Counted from the first letter of the stretch, positions 11,437 to 23,452 are shown. The stretch is 64,000 nt of DNA from Periplaneta americana (GCF_040183065.1 NC_091126.1:147462204-147526203); one strand, 5' to 3'. Notes: generated by a model not told the origin, from the sequence alone. Made by a program: numbers and translations.

Positions 11437-12636
11437 CAGCGTTTCTCAAACTATGGTCCGCGGACCACCTGTGGTCCTCGAGTTCTGCCCTTGTAGTCCT
11501 TCAAAAAAAGACAGAAGAAGAAATAAAATTCAAATGAATTGCGTATCACACTATAGTTAATCTCAGAGTTTGGAAATGACACATGACAATTATTGCCTTT
11601 CACTTTTTCTCCCAGTACCAATATTTTATGAAATTTCTTACCCTATCCGTTTACCCACTCTACTCTCAGCAACAAAAGAGGGATTTAAAGCACTATGAAC
11701 GTGGCATTTCTCGCCAACTTTTCCCTGCATATATGGTGCCGCGCCTGTAACCCAGCCAGGGAACACCCGAATTCATAACAGAGGACCAAAGTACCGAATC
11801 TTTTCATGTATTGATGACTTTCTTGATAGTTTTGCCTTTTGCCGACACCCAGTCTGCACATTGAAATGGGCATGTACAGTACATCATACACCAATAATAG
11901 AGCATGCCAAATTGCATCTTTACTTGTCGAAAATCGGACATGTTTCTGCATTAGTTTTTTTATTTGTTTTTCCAGATGACGATATAAGAAATTTTAGACT
12001 CCGCCTATTTTAAAATCCGACAGGTTTACTTTTTACACTTGCGTGTTTCGTCTCTAAGTGCCATTTCAATTTCGCGGGTTTCATACACTCGTTTGAAAGC
12101 ACTTCGTAACAAACAACGCACCGAGGTTTTGGTTCACTCTCATTGCCACACCAAGTAAATCCAAGTTCCAAATAACTCTTGTCATATTTACGAAAGTATT
12201 TTCTCTTTGAATAGCTACCACTAGGACTACATATTTCTTTAATGACACTATAATTAATATATTTCTTCACACACAGCTTCTGAACTATCAGCACTGCCTA
12301 AATGAAGCGTTATCATGTTCCTTTCTTTTCAAAGATCCGGATCGAAATCAGTTTTCCATTATTTATAATGGGCACTATTTAACAGAGACATGGACAACTA
12401 CTGCATGTATCACATAAGAAGGATTTCAAACAACTAACTGCTAACAGACAAGCAATGAATCAACAATTCACAGAATTTGTTGTAAGTTACTTGTGATTGG
12501 TACAAAAAATATAATTAGAAAAGTATTATAATTAATTAATTCTATTTTAAAATATAAGTCTCCTGATAAGGTGGTCCACGGAACTATTCTGACTTAAAAA
12601 AGTGGTCTTCACTTCAAAAAAGTTTGAGAAACGCTG
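11437..12636 (-). mobile_element. hAT deletion derivative with perfect 8-bp duplication
   Basis: The ends CAGCGTTTCTCAAACT and AGTTTGAGAAACGCTG are inverted repeats of the classic hAT form. The element is bracketed by TACTAGGT at 11429-11436 and 12637-12644, the 8-bp target duplication expected of hAT. It is 1200 bases long and retains only the BED-finger part of the transposase on the minus strand. Confidence 0.93.
12010..12294 (-). pseudogene. hAT transposase N-terminal BED zinc-finger remnant
   Basis: The 94-codon ORF reads KYDKSYLELGFTWCGNESEP, then PRCVVCYEVLSNECMKPAKL, then RHLETKH-like WHLETKHASVK. This is the BED zinc finger (C-x2-C ... H-x4-H) of ZBED/FAM200-like hAT transposases, which binds the element ends. 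The catalytic RNase H-fold region is absent from the 1.2-kb element, so the gene is broken. Confidence 0.82.
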
Positions 12637-12649
12637 TACTAGGTAATAG

Positions 12650-13268
12650 ATCCGACAGTACTACTTGCCCCTCCCTCACAACGTCTTGACGGTACACTTT
12701 ATGCAACTACAACCCGGTCTATGGGTGATCCATGACTGAGCTCTACTTATCAGGTACTCATCTGGGAATGGGACCTGACACGAAGTGAGGCAGGATAGCC
12801 TACTTGTCAGGAACGAATTCACGAATGCCACCCAGGCAATCTGTCACAACTGGAACAAACATCACATATAGAGGGTGCACAACGGGCCACAGTAAGAGTA
12901 TGTGCATGGATCTGGCCCTCGAGAAAGTCAAGCCAAGTTCCTTTTCTTCAGCAATAACTGCTTGTTTATCTTCTTGGCCGTAAATACTCTATTGAAATAT
13001 GCACGATTTGTTTTGGGTATAAAGATAAGTTCATGAATATCGATCGGCAAGTTTTCCTGGGGATACATAATACCGTAATAAAGGTTTATTGTTCTCATTC
13101 GGTAGTGCCACTGTTAAAGTATGCACTTGAAAAAATGGACACCCTTCCTTCCGAAAATTTGATATCTTGAACTTGCTGCTTGGTTATGTGTAGGGTTGCC
13201 ACACATCCTGCATTTTGCCACCTGAACTTTCAATTTCTTGAGAGTGTCCTAAATCATTTAATATTGCT
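12650..13268. other. No gene seen
   Basis: More GC-balanced than its surroundings but with no recognised coding or repeat structure. Confidence 0.35.
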
Positions 13269-13270
13269 CA

Positions 13271-13872
13271 CAAGCAAACGCTCTGATGGGGGCAGATAAA
13301 AAAGTTAAATTTTTTTTCTTCCGCCACGTTAATAATGTCAAAAGAAGTGCTTATACAAATTTTGGCCACTCGACCGCAATTACGAGGCCGTCCAGAAAGT
13401 GATTTTCCCTGGGGCCGTTTATAGAAAAAAGCACAATTGCATGGAAATATTTATTGAAACAGACACAGCAATTGTTGCGCTATTTGTCAACATATCCCCC
13501 ACTGGATTTGAGACATTTGTCATATCATGGGATCAATTTCTGTGTCATAGAAGTCAGCTGCCTCAGATCGGAACCAGCGTTTGACTGCATCTGTACCTCT
13601 CTCTGTCGATCCCATGATATGAAAAATGTCCCAATTCCGATGGAAAATATGTTGAGAAATAGCTCAACAATTGCTGTGTCCGTTCCAATAAATTTGTCCA
13701 ATGACATTGTTTTTTTTTCTGTTAGCGGCCCCTGGCGAATTTATTTTTTTACGACCCTCGTAATTGCGGTCGAGTGGCCAAAATTTGTATAAGCACTTCT
13801 TTTGACATTATTAACATGGTGGAAGAAAAAAATTTAACTTTTTTATCTGCCCCCATCAGAATGTTTGCTTGT
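13271..13872. mobile_element. 600-bp palindromic element, mariner-like centre
   Basis: Outer arms (13271-13380 and 13765-13872) are near-perfect inverted repeats sharing TGATGGGGGCAGATAAAAAA and GGCCACTCGACCGCAATTA. The inner part begins ACGAGGCCGTCC and ends GACCCTCGT with TA on each side, like mariner ends. It is itself inverted: GACACAGCAATTGTTG and TCATATCATGGGATC recur on the opposite strand. No intact transposase is present. Confidence 0.8.
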
Positions 13873-13874
13873 CA

Positions 13875-14695
13875 GAATTTTTACAAACTTTAAAAAATTT
13901 AAACCACCTATCAGAGACTGAAGAAGAGCTGAAGCTGTAAACTTGCTTCAGCACTAGGGAGACATTTGCTTAATGAGTGATTGCATGAATGCCAGAAAGT
14001 CATCAACTTTACGTCTCCTTTCCAGCAATACTTCACTCCTACTTCTGTGTCATTTCAAGCTGGAACCTTTTTGCTAGTCTATTTAATGGCATAGATCTAT
14101 ACCTATGGAGTCCTGGTTATTCATCTTTGAACAATGTCCACACTATATCAGATTGGTAATTTATTTTAATAAAACATCTTTACTCATGAGGTAATTATGA
14201 AATGAAATACATTTAATGTCTTTAAAATTATATTTTAACATTAAAGTTTATTTTACAGAGGTCAGTTTAAATCTATTCTTTCAACAGTCCTTTAGCTATT
14301 CATTAAAGAAAAACCCTTTCTACACTGGCATTATGTTCAGGTAAACAAAAATAAAACCGAGCCAGTTTCAGTAATAACCATGATTTCTACATAAAACATT
14401 AATATAAATGTAAACAATGAGTAAACTGTACAAAATAAATTCAGTTTAATGTTATATTGATGTACGTACTCTTAATATGATAGCCCCAAACATTGTGGTT
14501 AATAATTATATCAATATATGCAATGGGTGGTATGAAAAGACTTACGTAGACTTGTTGCATCAAAATGTTCTGAATTTTTATGTTACTGGTATGAAAACTC
14601 TAGTTACTTGGCCCAAAAAACACTCATTTCCAGCAGTGATTCCTTCATGTAGGATGTGATGATCGTCCTATAGTTTCATTTACAAATTTTACAAA
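13875..14695. other. No gene seen
   Basis: AT-rich sequence with no recognised coding or repeat structure. Confidence 0.4.
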
Positions 14696-14698
14696 TTA

Positions 14699-14766
14699 TT
14701 TCAGATGACGAGGATGCGAGGGATAACATGGCCCAGACACCCATTACATGGAAAATTATGTTATTC
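14699..14766 (+). repeat. Copy 1 of a direct repeat flanking a MITE
   Basis: TTTCAG followed by GATGACGAGGATGCGAGGGA and CACCCATTACATGG. It recurs as 15473-15543 with about 85% similarity by eye. The second copy reads as an open stretch DNDEDVRDNTSRHPLQWEMM after an acceptor-like TTTCAG. An exon duplication or a repeat pair are both possible. Confidence 0.5.
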
Positions 14767-14788
14767 ATTCAGGTTCGTGTAATAGCCT

Positions 14789-15404
14789 ATACTGGGTGTT
14801 CATTTTAAAGTGTGTCATGACGTCACTATTGGTGAGTCAGCGATTTGAAGCGAGTTTCAGCTTTTATGTCAGAGAAGTTGCCTATTAATCAAGATGTTCA
14901 ATCTGAACTTGAGAACGTGTACGGTATAACTTGAACGTCATAGCAACAGATGGCGGTCTGTACAGTCTGTGTGCTACCATAACCTCTTTCGAACTGTGTT
15001 TTGCGCGGGCAAGTCGTACCCAGCGTATTTGTTATCATCGGTTGCGTACGCCATTCCACAACACAAATCAAATGATCCGTGTCCATGTTGACCGTCCAAG
15101 TTAACGTCGACAAATACTGTACGTAAGTAATCATCTTAACCACTCCCCATATCCCGACAGTAAGAAAAAACTCACCTCAGTACGTGTTTCCAAACAGTTC
15201 ACATTCCTGCCACTACTGGCATTACAGTATGTATCGGTAAGTACTCTTCAGAATGAACGCCGTACTTGCTAGGCAACTTCTCTGGCACGTAGGTAATAGG
15301 CCTCTGCGGAAATGTAGGAAGATTGAATTCTCTAGGCTCATCGGCTAGCCACATTACGACATACAGCGAGCCATGACACACTTTGAACTGAACACGCAGT
15401 AGAT
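14789..15404. mobile_element. MITE-like element with about 33-bp inverted ends
   Basis: TACTGGGTGTTCATTTTAAA running into GTGTGTCATG at the left is mirrored by CATGACACACTTTGAACTGA into ACACGCAGTA at the right. It is about 615 bases and has no coding capacity recognised. Confidence 0.7.
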
Positions 15405-15472
15405 ACAATAACGGTTTTATAACCAATATAATAAATAACAAAACTTAAAACACAAAATATTTTACGCATTAT

Positions 15473-15543
15473 TTCAGTTGATAATGACGAGGATGTGAGG
15501 GATAACACATCCAGGCATCCATTACAATGGGAAATGATGTTAC
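15473..15543 (+). repeat. Copy 2 of the direct repeat
   Basis: Counterpart of 14699-14766. Followed 190 bases downstream by another acceptor-like GTGTTTCAG at 15731-15739 and a short open stretch EDIVVQNPSIENNPS ending in a stop. Function unknown. Confidence 0.45.
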
Positions 15544-15779
15544 AACATAAATAATATAATATAATGAAAAAATACGTATCATTATGTAGTTAGCATAATA
15601 CAGTCATATGTAATAACAATTTTATGATAAATATTATAATAAACAATAAAAGTTGTAAAAAATAGAAATATTTATAACTGAAAAAAATAAAATTACGGTA
15701 TGTATTTAGTTGATATTTATAAATTGTGTGTTTCAGAAGAAGATATTGTTGTCCAGAATCCATCTATAGAAAATAACCC

Positions 15780-16170
15780 AAGTTGAAATAGTGATAGAGA
15801 TGTGCATGGGCAGACCACAGGGTTGGAGTCAAGTAACCTGTAAACCAGTATGCCCACTAAGCCTGACTGTGGCCCTTAAGGTCTCTTCATAGTTCGAGCT
15901 TGAGGCAACGAACTTGAGCCCGAGACGGGCAACTTGCGGAGTTAAAGCCTGCGGTTCTCAATGATTCCTTCACTCATAGTCCAAACTCAAGGCAGTGAAC
16001 TCAGAGCCAGTCTCGAAATACGACATAGCTTTCCTCTTTTTGTCCCTCTTTCATGAATAGATTTATAACTATGTCGGAGGAATCCCTTGCACAACATTAA
16101 TCATTCTTTCTCCAAATATCTTAGAAAGCACGATGAAAGATATTCAGATAGTAAATACAATATGATATAA
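15780..16170. other. No gene seen
   Basis: No recognised structure. Confidence 0.3.
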
Positions 16171-16270
16171 TATAATACTGTTTTATTTGATGTTCAGTCT
16201 CATTGACATAACACAATTAAAAAAATTAATGACATTTACATATGTAATTGATCATTGGTATTATGAAACT

Positions 16271-16318
16271 TAAGCAAACGTTTTCGCCCTTCGGGCATCA
16301 TCAGGCATTTTTTTATAC
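16271..16318 (-). ncRNA. Hammerhead-like core, left foldback arm
   Basis: Minus strand reads CCTGATGATGCCC GAA GGGCGAAAACGTTTGC. CUGAUGA, a 4-bp GCCC/GGGC stem II, GAAA, and a self-complementary AACGUU that could serve as a minimal stem III (or pair between two molecules) followed by U. Stem I has only GC/GC next to the core. There is one extra U between CUGAUGA and stem II compared with the canonical form. Confidence 0.5.
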
Positions 16319-16969
16319 AATATCTTGACATTTTATGTCCTGTTGTGGAATCTGTACAAACTAATTAAAACACAACCTATAATATAATGTTGAACCAACT
16401 ATTTGAGATAAACTTGTGATGATTAATGATCTAAAATATAAAATACAGGTATAAAATTTAATATATAAATAAAATTGTAGCTGACCTGTCTGTCTTATAT
16501 TTAAATTATGACATATGAAATTGCAAATATGATAAATCTATTTGGTTCCTCTTTAAACTTCATAATAGCTTCCATTAGTTGAATATTTGGGTCAATGTTA
16601 CTTATGTCCCACCCACTATAGAGACACAGGCCAATTTTACACATATTTAGTATAACTTGTTGCTTCTTTGACAGGTTAGGTCTGGTTAGTTTAGGTTTTT
16701 GTTATAGCCTACCTTGCATATACGATTATAGCGCAATATTGGCAGTGATAAAAGTGAAATATTCGTTCAGTGGGAGTTGGATACTCTACATTCACCAATA
16801 TTTGTTGAGAGTCTTGGTCTCTGGTACAGCACGCGTTCTTAAATAATACTTCACTAAAAACGAGTGATGTACCAGAGACCAAGACTCGCAACAAATATTC
16901 AACTAATGGAAGCTATTATGAAGTTTAAAGAGGAACCAAGTAGTTTTATCATGTTTGCAATTTCAGTAA

Positions 16970-18297
16970 CTTTCGAGGAATATCACTTCTGTTGACGTCG
17001 TACAAAATTTTGTCCAATATTCTTTTGAGGAGATTAACTCCGTACGTAGATGAAATTATTGGGGATCATCAGTGCGGTTTTCGGCGTAATAGATCGACTA
17101 TTGATCAGATTTTTTGTATTCGGCAGATAATGGAGAAAAAATGGGAGTATAAGGGTACAGTACATCAGTTATTCTTAGATTTCAAAAAGGCATATGACTC
17201 GGTTAAGAGGGAAGTATTATATGATATTCTTATTGAATTTGGTATTCCCAAGAAACTAGTTCGATTAATTAAAATGTGTCTCAGTGAAACATACAGCAGA
17301 GTCCGTATAGGTCAGTTTCTATCTGATCCTTTTCCAATTCACTGCGGGCTAAAGCAGGGAGATGCACTATCACCTTTACTTTTTAACTTCGCTATAGAAT
17401 ATGCCATTAGGAAAGTTCAGGATAACAGGCAGGGTTTGGAATTGAACAGGCTACATCAGCTTCTTGTCTATGCGGATGACGTGAATATGTTAGGAGAAAA
17501 TACACAAACGGTTAGGGAAAACACGGAAATTTTACTTGAAGCAAGTAAAGCGATCGGTTTGGAAGTAAATCCCGAAAAGACAAAGTATATGATTATGTCT
17601 CGTGACGGGAATATTGTACGAAATGGAAATATAAATATTGGAGATTTATCCTTCGAAGAGGTGGAAAAATTCAAATATCTTGGAGCAACAGTAACAAATA
17701 TAAATGACACTCGGGAGGAAATTAAACGCAGAATAAATATGGGAAATGCGTGTTATTATTCGGTTGAGAAGCTCTTATCATCCAGTCTGCTCTCCAAAAA
17801 TCTGAAAGTTAGAATTTATAAAACAGTTATATTACCGGTTCTTCTATATGGCTGTGAAACTTGGACTCTCACTCTGAGAGAGGAACATAGGTTAAGGGTG
17901 GTTGAGAATAAGGTGCTTAGGAAAATATTTGGGGCTAAGCGGGATGAAGTTACAGGAGAATGGAGAAAGTTACACAACACAGAACTGCACACATTGTATT
18001 CTTCACCTGACATAATTAGGAACTTGAAATCCAGACGTTTGAGATGGGCAGGGCATGTAGCACGTATGGGCGAATCCAGAAATGCATATAGAGTGTTAGT
18101 TGGGAGACCGGAGGGAAAAAGACCTTTAGGGAGGCCGAGACGTAGATGGGAGGATAATATTAAAATGGATTTGAGGGAGGTGGGATATGATGATAGAGAC
18201 TGGCTTAATCTTGCACAGGATAGGGACCGATGGCGGGCTTATGTGAGGGCGGCAATGAACCTTCGGGTTCCTTAAAAGCCATTTGTAAGTAAGTAAG
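16970..18297 (+). CDS. Non-LTR retrotransposon reverse transcriptase, long ORF
   Basis: An uninterrupted frame of over 425 codons runs to a stop at 18275. There is no plausible ATG; the frame enters from the truncated 5' end reading [20 protein letters not shown]. Motifs: [24 protein letters not shown] (first catalytic D), [25 protein letters not shown] (YADD), [25 protein letters not shown], then an R/G-rich tail [18 protein letters not shown]. It would prime reverse transcription at a nicked target, but the endonuclease domain is missing. The 3' end is a (TAAG)n-like tail at 18283-18298. The uninterrupted frame suggests a recent insertion, or repair of the ORF by chance is unlikely. It sits in the right arm of the foldback element. 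Confidence 0.93.
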
Positions 18298-18490
18298 TAA
18301 ATTTAAATATAAGACAGGTCAGCTACAATTTTATTTATATATTAAATTTTATACTTGTATTTTATATTTTAGATCGTTAATCATCACAAGTTTATCTCAA
18401 ATAGTTAGTTCAAAATTATATTATAGGTTGTGTTTTAATTAGTTTGTACAGATTCCACAACAAGACATAAAATGTTAAGATATTGTATAA

Positions 18491-18531
18491 AAAATGCCTG
18501 ATAATGCCCGAAGGGCGAAAACGTTTGCTTA
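18491..18531 (+). ncRNA. Mutated hammerhead-like core, right foldback arm
   Basis: The inverted counterpart of 16271-16318 reads CCTGATAATGCCCGAAGGGC then GAAAACGTTTGC. The change CUGAUGA to CUGAUAA alters the conserved G8, so this arm should not cleave even if the other does. Confidence 0.4.
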
Positions 18532-18664
18532 AGTTTCATAATGCCAATGATCAATTACATATGTAAATGTCATTAATTTTTTTAATTGTGATATGTCAAT
18601 TAGACTGAACATCAAATAAAACAATATTTCTCCAAATAATTTATAACACAATAAATTCCTTATG

Positions 18665-18914
18665 GCCCTCATCTGTGGAGCAACGGTTAGAGCGTCTAAC
18701 TGCGAAACCAAGTGGTCTGGGTTCGAATCCCAGTCAGGGCAAGTTACCTGGTTGAGGTTTTTTTCTGGGGTCTTCCTTCAACCCAATATAAGCAAATGCT
18801 GGGTAACTATCGGTGCTGGACCCTGGACTCATTTCAAAAGCATTATCACCTTAATTTCAATCAGACACTAAATAAACTGAGTTGTTGATACAACATCGTA
18901 AAATAACCCAATAA
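18665..18914 (+). repeat. tRNA-derived SINE, family C, with 12-bp duplication
   Basis: The head has A-box-like GTGGAGCAACGGTTAGAGCG and B-box GGGTTCGAATCCC. The body includes ATGCTGGGTAACTATCGGTG and GACTCATTTCA, and ends AATAACCCAATAA. It is flanked by AAATTCCTTATG at 18653-18664 and 18915-18926, a target duplication typical of LINE-driven insertion. A 5'-truncated relative is at 35268-35458. Confidence 0.92.
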
Positions 18915-18929
18915 AAATTCCTTATGCAT

Positions 18930-19890
18930 AATACAATACATTTCTATAAATAATCTTATCCAATTTCTCTGATTATTTTGAAAATGACAGTATTATCACA
19001 TTAAAGGTGTTCACATTCAAATAATAAAATTAAAATAAAGAAAAAAAAACACTTCTTTTATACCACATTAAATGAATATTAAGTTCATGCATAAACAAAA
19101 TGACAATTTTCTCACGCTACTAACATTCATACGATGGAATGTCTAAATCGCATTATTAATTGGGTAACAACATTGCAAATTTTATTTATGTAGTGGTAGT
19201 GAATATTTCTCTTCATCATTATAGTCATCTTTCATTCTTATAATCCTCCACATCAGTTCACTCTAGTTCTTTCTTTCACCTGCTTACAAATTTACAATAA
19301 AGACTTTTACATGCAATAATAATGTTGCTTTTTAACTTCCAACTGCATTATTTTTTTAAGTGCTTATAATGAAGTACATAACATTAATAAGTAACACAAC
19401 ATAAAACTGAATTTTTATACAGATTTTTTTTTTATATTTGTCAATGCAGCATTTGTGTTAATAATAATAATGTAACATATTTAATATTCGTTCACTTCAA
19501 GTTACTGTCAAGAAAAAGCAGATATTTTGTATTCCTTCTACTCGCCATCATTTTAATGTTACTTTCGGTACTATTGAACTGACAAAAGAAATTCAGCTCT
19601 GCATTGATAAGCTACCCCTTTTAGGTATATGATGTGCTTTACTCCTAGCCCGTGGAGCAGTAACCATGAATATTGCAAGACTGCTTTATATGATGACGCA
19701 ACTTACCCTACCCGCATAGAGCAAGGTTAAGAATTATCTCAGTCTGAGCTCAGCCCTACTCATCTCTAGATAGCGACAACATGTAGCAGATACAACTTAG
19801 ACCAGCGGTGACACACCAATGAAAGAATTCAGTCTAAGTAAACAAAACGTAATGAAGAGGGTTGATGTGAAAATGTGTTAAAAGAAACCA
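18930..19890. other. No gene seen
   Basis: AT-rich sequence with no recognised coding or repeat structure. Confidence 0.4.
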
Positions 19891-19899
19891 GGAACTTTG

Positions 19900-20135
19900 G
19901 GAAACCATAAACAAATGCTAAAGGAAAAGAAGTTTCCACCAAATGAGTAAAATCAGCTTGTGGGAAAAATTATGGACCAAAATGTAATGAGCACCTAACT
20001 CCAAAGCAAAGGGAAAACATCCTTAAGAACTTTTGGGCAATGGTAGATGATAGACGAAATTTCAAAGTTTCTTACATTACTCAGATCGAATGAAAATACA
20101 GGAGGGCAGTAGGATCAAGTAAGAAGTCCATTTTA
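19900..20135 (+). pseudogene. Fragment of a repetitive arthropod transposon-associated gene
   Basis: Broken frames give CGKNYGPKCNEHLTPKQREN-like sequence then ILKNFWAMVDDRRNFKVSYI. The C-x3-C pattern followed by LTxxQRExIxxxFW resembles a Cys-containing segment I recall from multicopy arthropod genes, often transposon-linked. Function unknown. Confidence 0.4.
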
Positions 20136-20149
20136 TCGATTTTAGATAT

Positions 20150-23100
20150 AATACAGTCGTGGAGAAAATGATTACGAAAACGAATGAAGGAGCAGTTGCG
20201 CAAAAACGCAATTTATTTGGGGGAGGGACAATTTTCATGACAAGTCTTACCATAATTGTGATGGAGGGATTAAGTATGCTAGACTATCAACTAGCTTAAA
20301 TCTGTTTCCATTCGCAACAATGATAATTGCATGGAGCAAATTTAAATTATGAATAAACACTAATTACATATTATGAAACTGAATTGAATAAATATTTTTC
20401 GAAACATCATGTTAAATATTATTTTTATAAAGTTGATTGAACACAATTAGAAAAATATAATTTTAAACATTATGTTAAAGCTCTTATTTTTACCTCTTCC
20501 ACACTTGTGATAATAGCTTCAGTATTTGTGACTGCAATTGCAATCATAAAATGCCAAATTCTCTTAGCAAGGAAGTGAAGAGTAAGTATATAATATTATA
20601 TCCTTATCATTATCATACATATGTCTTTTTCTTTTAAAAAAATGTGTAATCTTGGAATTAGTGATGGACCTTTTCATAGCAATAGTTTTAATATTAATAA
20701 TACTTCAACCGATAAATAGGAAAACTAAAACCTTGCATTATAAAATAAATGAATTAAATTAACACTGAACAAATAAACTGATGAATATATAAAACACAAA
20801 ACAGCATGCTGAGTGACTGACTGTGACAATAGTGAAACTGCTTCTGACTTTACTGCTGTGGTGCTTTGAAATAAAATTACTGTTCTTCTCTCCACAGAAA
20901 GACCAATGTCTTCTTTGTGAAACGGCAAAAATGGCTGAGCTTAGTCCAGAGACAATTAACGAAGAGAAAACTCTTTCTAGGGATGAAAAAAGGAAGATAT
21001 AAATATAACAAAGAACAACAGTTTGACAGTGTGCTCTTTTGGTCTGCAAGAAATGCTACCTATATCTTGTAGAATTATTTCTTAGGTTTTATTACAAACA
21101 CCGCTTATCGTGTACAATCTTACTGTGTCCCATCCCATAGACAGAAAATGATACTGTTATACAAGGATCTGGAAATCGGGGTAGCAGTGAAATTGGTAGC
21201 CATGTTTACTAGTATCTTTGAGAACACTGCAAAACACCAGTGTCATATTTTACACAGACAGCTGTGCTGTGCAAAATAAAAATAAATTTATTACGTATAT
21301 TTCCTTTACGTAAATTGTATACCTGATTTAAAAATTGTAAATATTATGTAATATGTAATAAATGGATACACAAAATGAGGCCGGCAGTATGCATGCTAAT
21401 ACTGAAGAAGAAAGAATGCTGAAAGTGATACAACTGTTCCCTCTGTTTGGGCTGCCATTATGAGGTTAGCAAAAAAAATCAGGTCATCCTTATTTGGTGA
21501 AGGAAATGCTCTATACTGACTTTTTTTTTTATTTGAATGGTCTTGCACACAGAAGAAAAAAATTTTCACCATAAACGAAATGGGAGAAAAGTCGAATTGG
21601 ACAGAAGTAAAAATGATAAAGATTGGCCAGGAATTTTCAAACACAGTTTTCTATAAATATTCCTACGAGGAAGAATAATTCCTCAGTAATGTTAGATACA
21701 AAATGAGAATATGTTCAACAGTTCATGAATTGTAACAGCCATACAAAGACCCTCCTACAAATGTAATCGGTAAAAATATCTGAACTGGCATTTTATCACA
21801 GGGTCCAAACAAGCACCATGAGAGAAGAAGAAATAGAAGAAAATGACATGACAGGAGTGCCAGAAGAAAATGAAAAGTAAAAACAACACATAAAAAGACA
21901 AATTGTTCATTCTAACAAATAATAATGATGCCTAATTAAATAAATAATGTGCATTCTGGTGCTTAAATTTCGTTCAATAGTACGACATGCGGAATATGTC
22001 TTTTGTTTCTTAAAGACAAGTGTTATTTTCTTCAGTTCAATAATACATTATCTCAGATATTACTTAATATCATTGTATAATAATTAACGAGTTACATTAT
22101 AGGCCTACTTTGTTTCCTGTACATATGCCATTCTGTAAAATTTCACATTATATAATAGGATTTTTTAAACAATAGTTATGCTGGGAAACACTGAAGGTAT
22201 TGTACAGAATCAGGAACAAAATTTGGGCCACCTGAATTTTGTTTCTGGTCTGTACATATTTATAGTAAATTTACATGACAATACTTATTTCAGCACTTTC
22301 TTCTTTGTGTGTGTGTAAATTGAAAATTGTGTTGAAACTTAAAATATCACTTCTCACTTGCCACAGTCGATCGAAAAATACGAAAGAAATTACAAATTCA
22401 GGTAATGAAACCATTAGAATGATTTTACCCGAGTACTAAATCGTTTCAAGAAAATACACTTTTTCTGTATTGTATTACAATAGTTTACAGCTTAATGAAC
22501 CTAGGAACCTGCATTTTTAGGGCTAAGTTTCCAGTAATACCATTCCAAACAATGGAATGCTGTTCCTTTTTGTATTGCTGTGGAATTTCCATCTTCACTC
22601 TTAAACACGCTTTAGGAAAAACTACATTGTCTTTCTGAAATGTCTCAAACTGATTTTATAGTTTCATTTCAGCAGCAGAGTTGAATAAGTGACTAGAGGA
22701 CATAAGTTTTCTATTAGTTTATGGCACCAGTCCCATCTTCACTGGCATCAAAACTAAAATCATGGGTTGATCTCGAGTTTTTTTGCTTTGACATCAAAAT
22801 AGTGATCATCAAGCATATAACAAACATATCCGATGTTCTATGAAATTTCAGTTTGAACAGTATGTATGAACTGCACTGCATGTAAAGAACATGCTGTTAA
22901 ATTTATCGAAAAAGGTACTTTTAACACAAATGCATGATACTTCACCTTCAAGATGCTCGTTTTGAAAGGATTTATGCCGTGTTTTGATTGATGCCAATAT
23001 TCCACAGTTCAAGCTTCAAGTGCATATGGAAAAATATTCCAAGTAACAAATTTCTTATCATTCAACACTACATAAGAATTATCTCGAAGTCTGCTACGAT

Positions 23101-23230
23101 TAGGCAATGCGCAACATAAGATAGTACATAAGAAATGCTGCCATATGGGTTGCTGTTGATGAAATATGGATACTATGGGTCGGTTCTGTGCAAATCTCTT
23201 GTTGTAGGAAAGCTAGATCAGATTGCTTTT
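20150..23230. other. No gene seen in 3 kb
   Basis: AT-rich sequence with only short ORFs lacking family features. A small hairpin related to 9118-9203 lies at 22211-22247. Confidence 0.4.
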
Positions 23231-23239
23231 CTAAGCCAT

Positions 23240-23452
23240 GTTTGATCTACTGCAAAGAATTGGACCAGACAAATCATTCAAGTATTGCAAGATTCGTGAA
23301 TGATGGGCTAAAGGTGGTGTGGCCTATAGAAGACAATACTAGTGCTGCATTGTGATGCTACAGCGTATATATGCTGAAAGAAGCAACTGCTTTGAAAGTG
23401 TTTTATCCCAATGTGTTCCATGTAACATGTTTGGCTCACATTGTAGACGTAT
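23240..23452 (+). pseudogene. hAT-like transposase fragment
   Basis: In two frames separated by a small shift the sequence reads CDATAY and then MLKEATALKVFYPNVFHVTC followed by LAHIVD. This matches the hAT-like segment SDAAPYM..A...LK.LYP...HVTCLAH, in which the D is catalytic. The remainder is missing and LINE sequence starts right after. Confidence 0.65.

Larger units (their letters stand above)
16174..18627. mobile_element. Foldback element split by a LINE insertion
   Basis: The left arm (16174-16592) is repeated inverted as two blocks, 16888-16969 and 18298-18627. Between those blocks lies the LINE at about 16970-18297, so the LINE landed in the right arm. Shared motifs are GGTCAGCTACAATTTTATTT, TGCCCGAAGGGCGAAAACG and GGAACCAA(A/G)TAG. 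A second smaller inverted repeat (TTGGTCTCTGGTAC, 16797-16826 and 16870-16900) lies in the central spacer. The arms carry hammerhead-like cores, which are known from Penelope-like element ends, but no Penelope reverse transcriptase or GIY-YIG domain is visible here. Confidence 0.82.
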
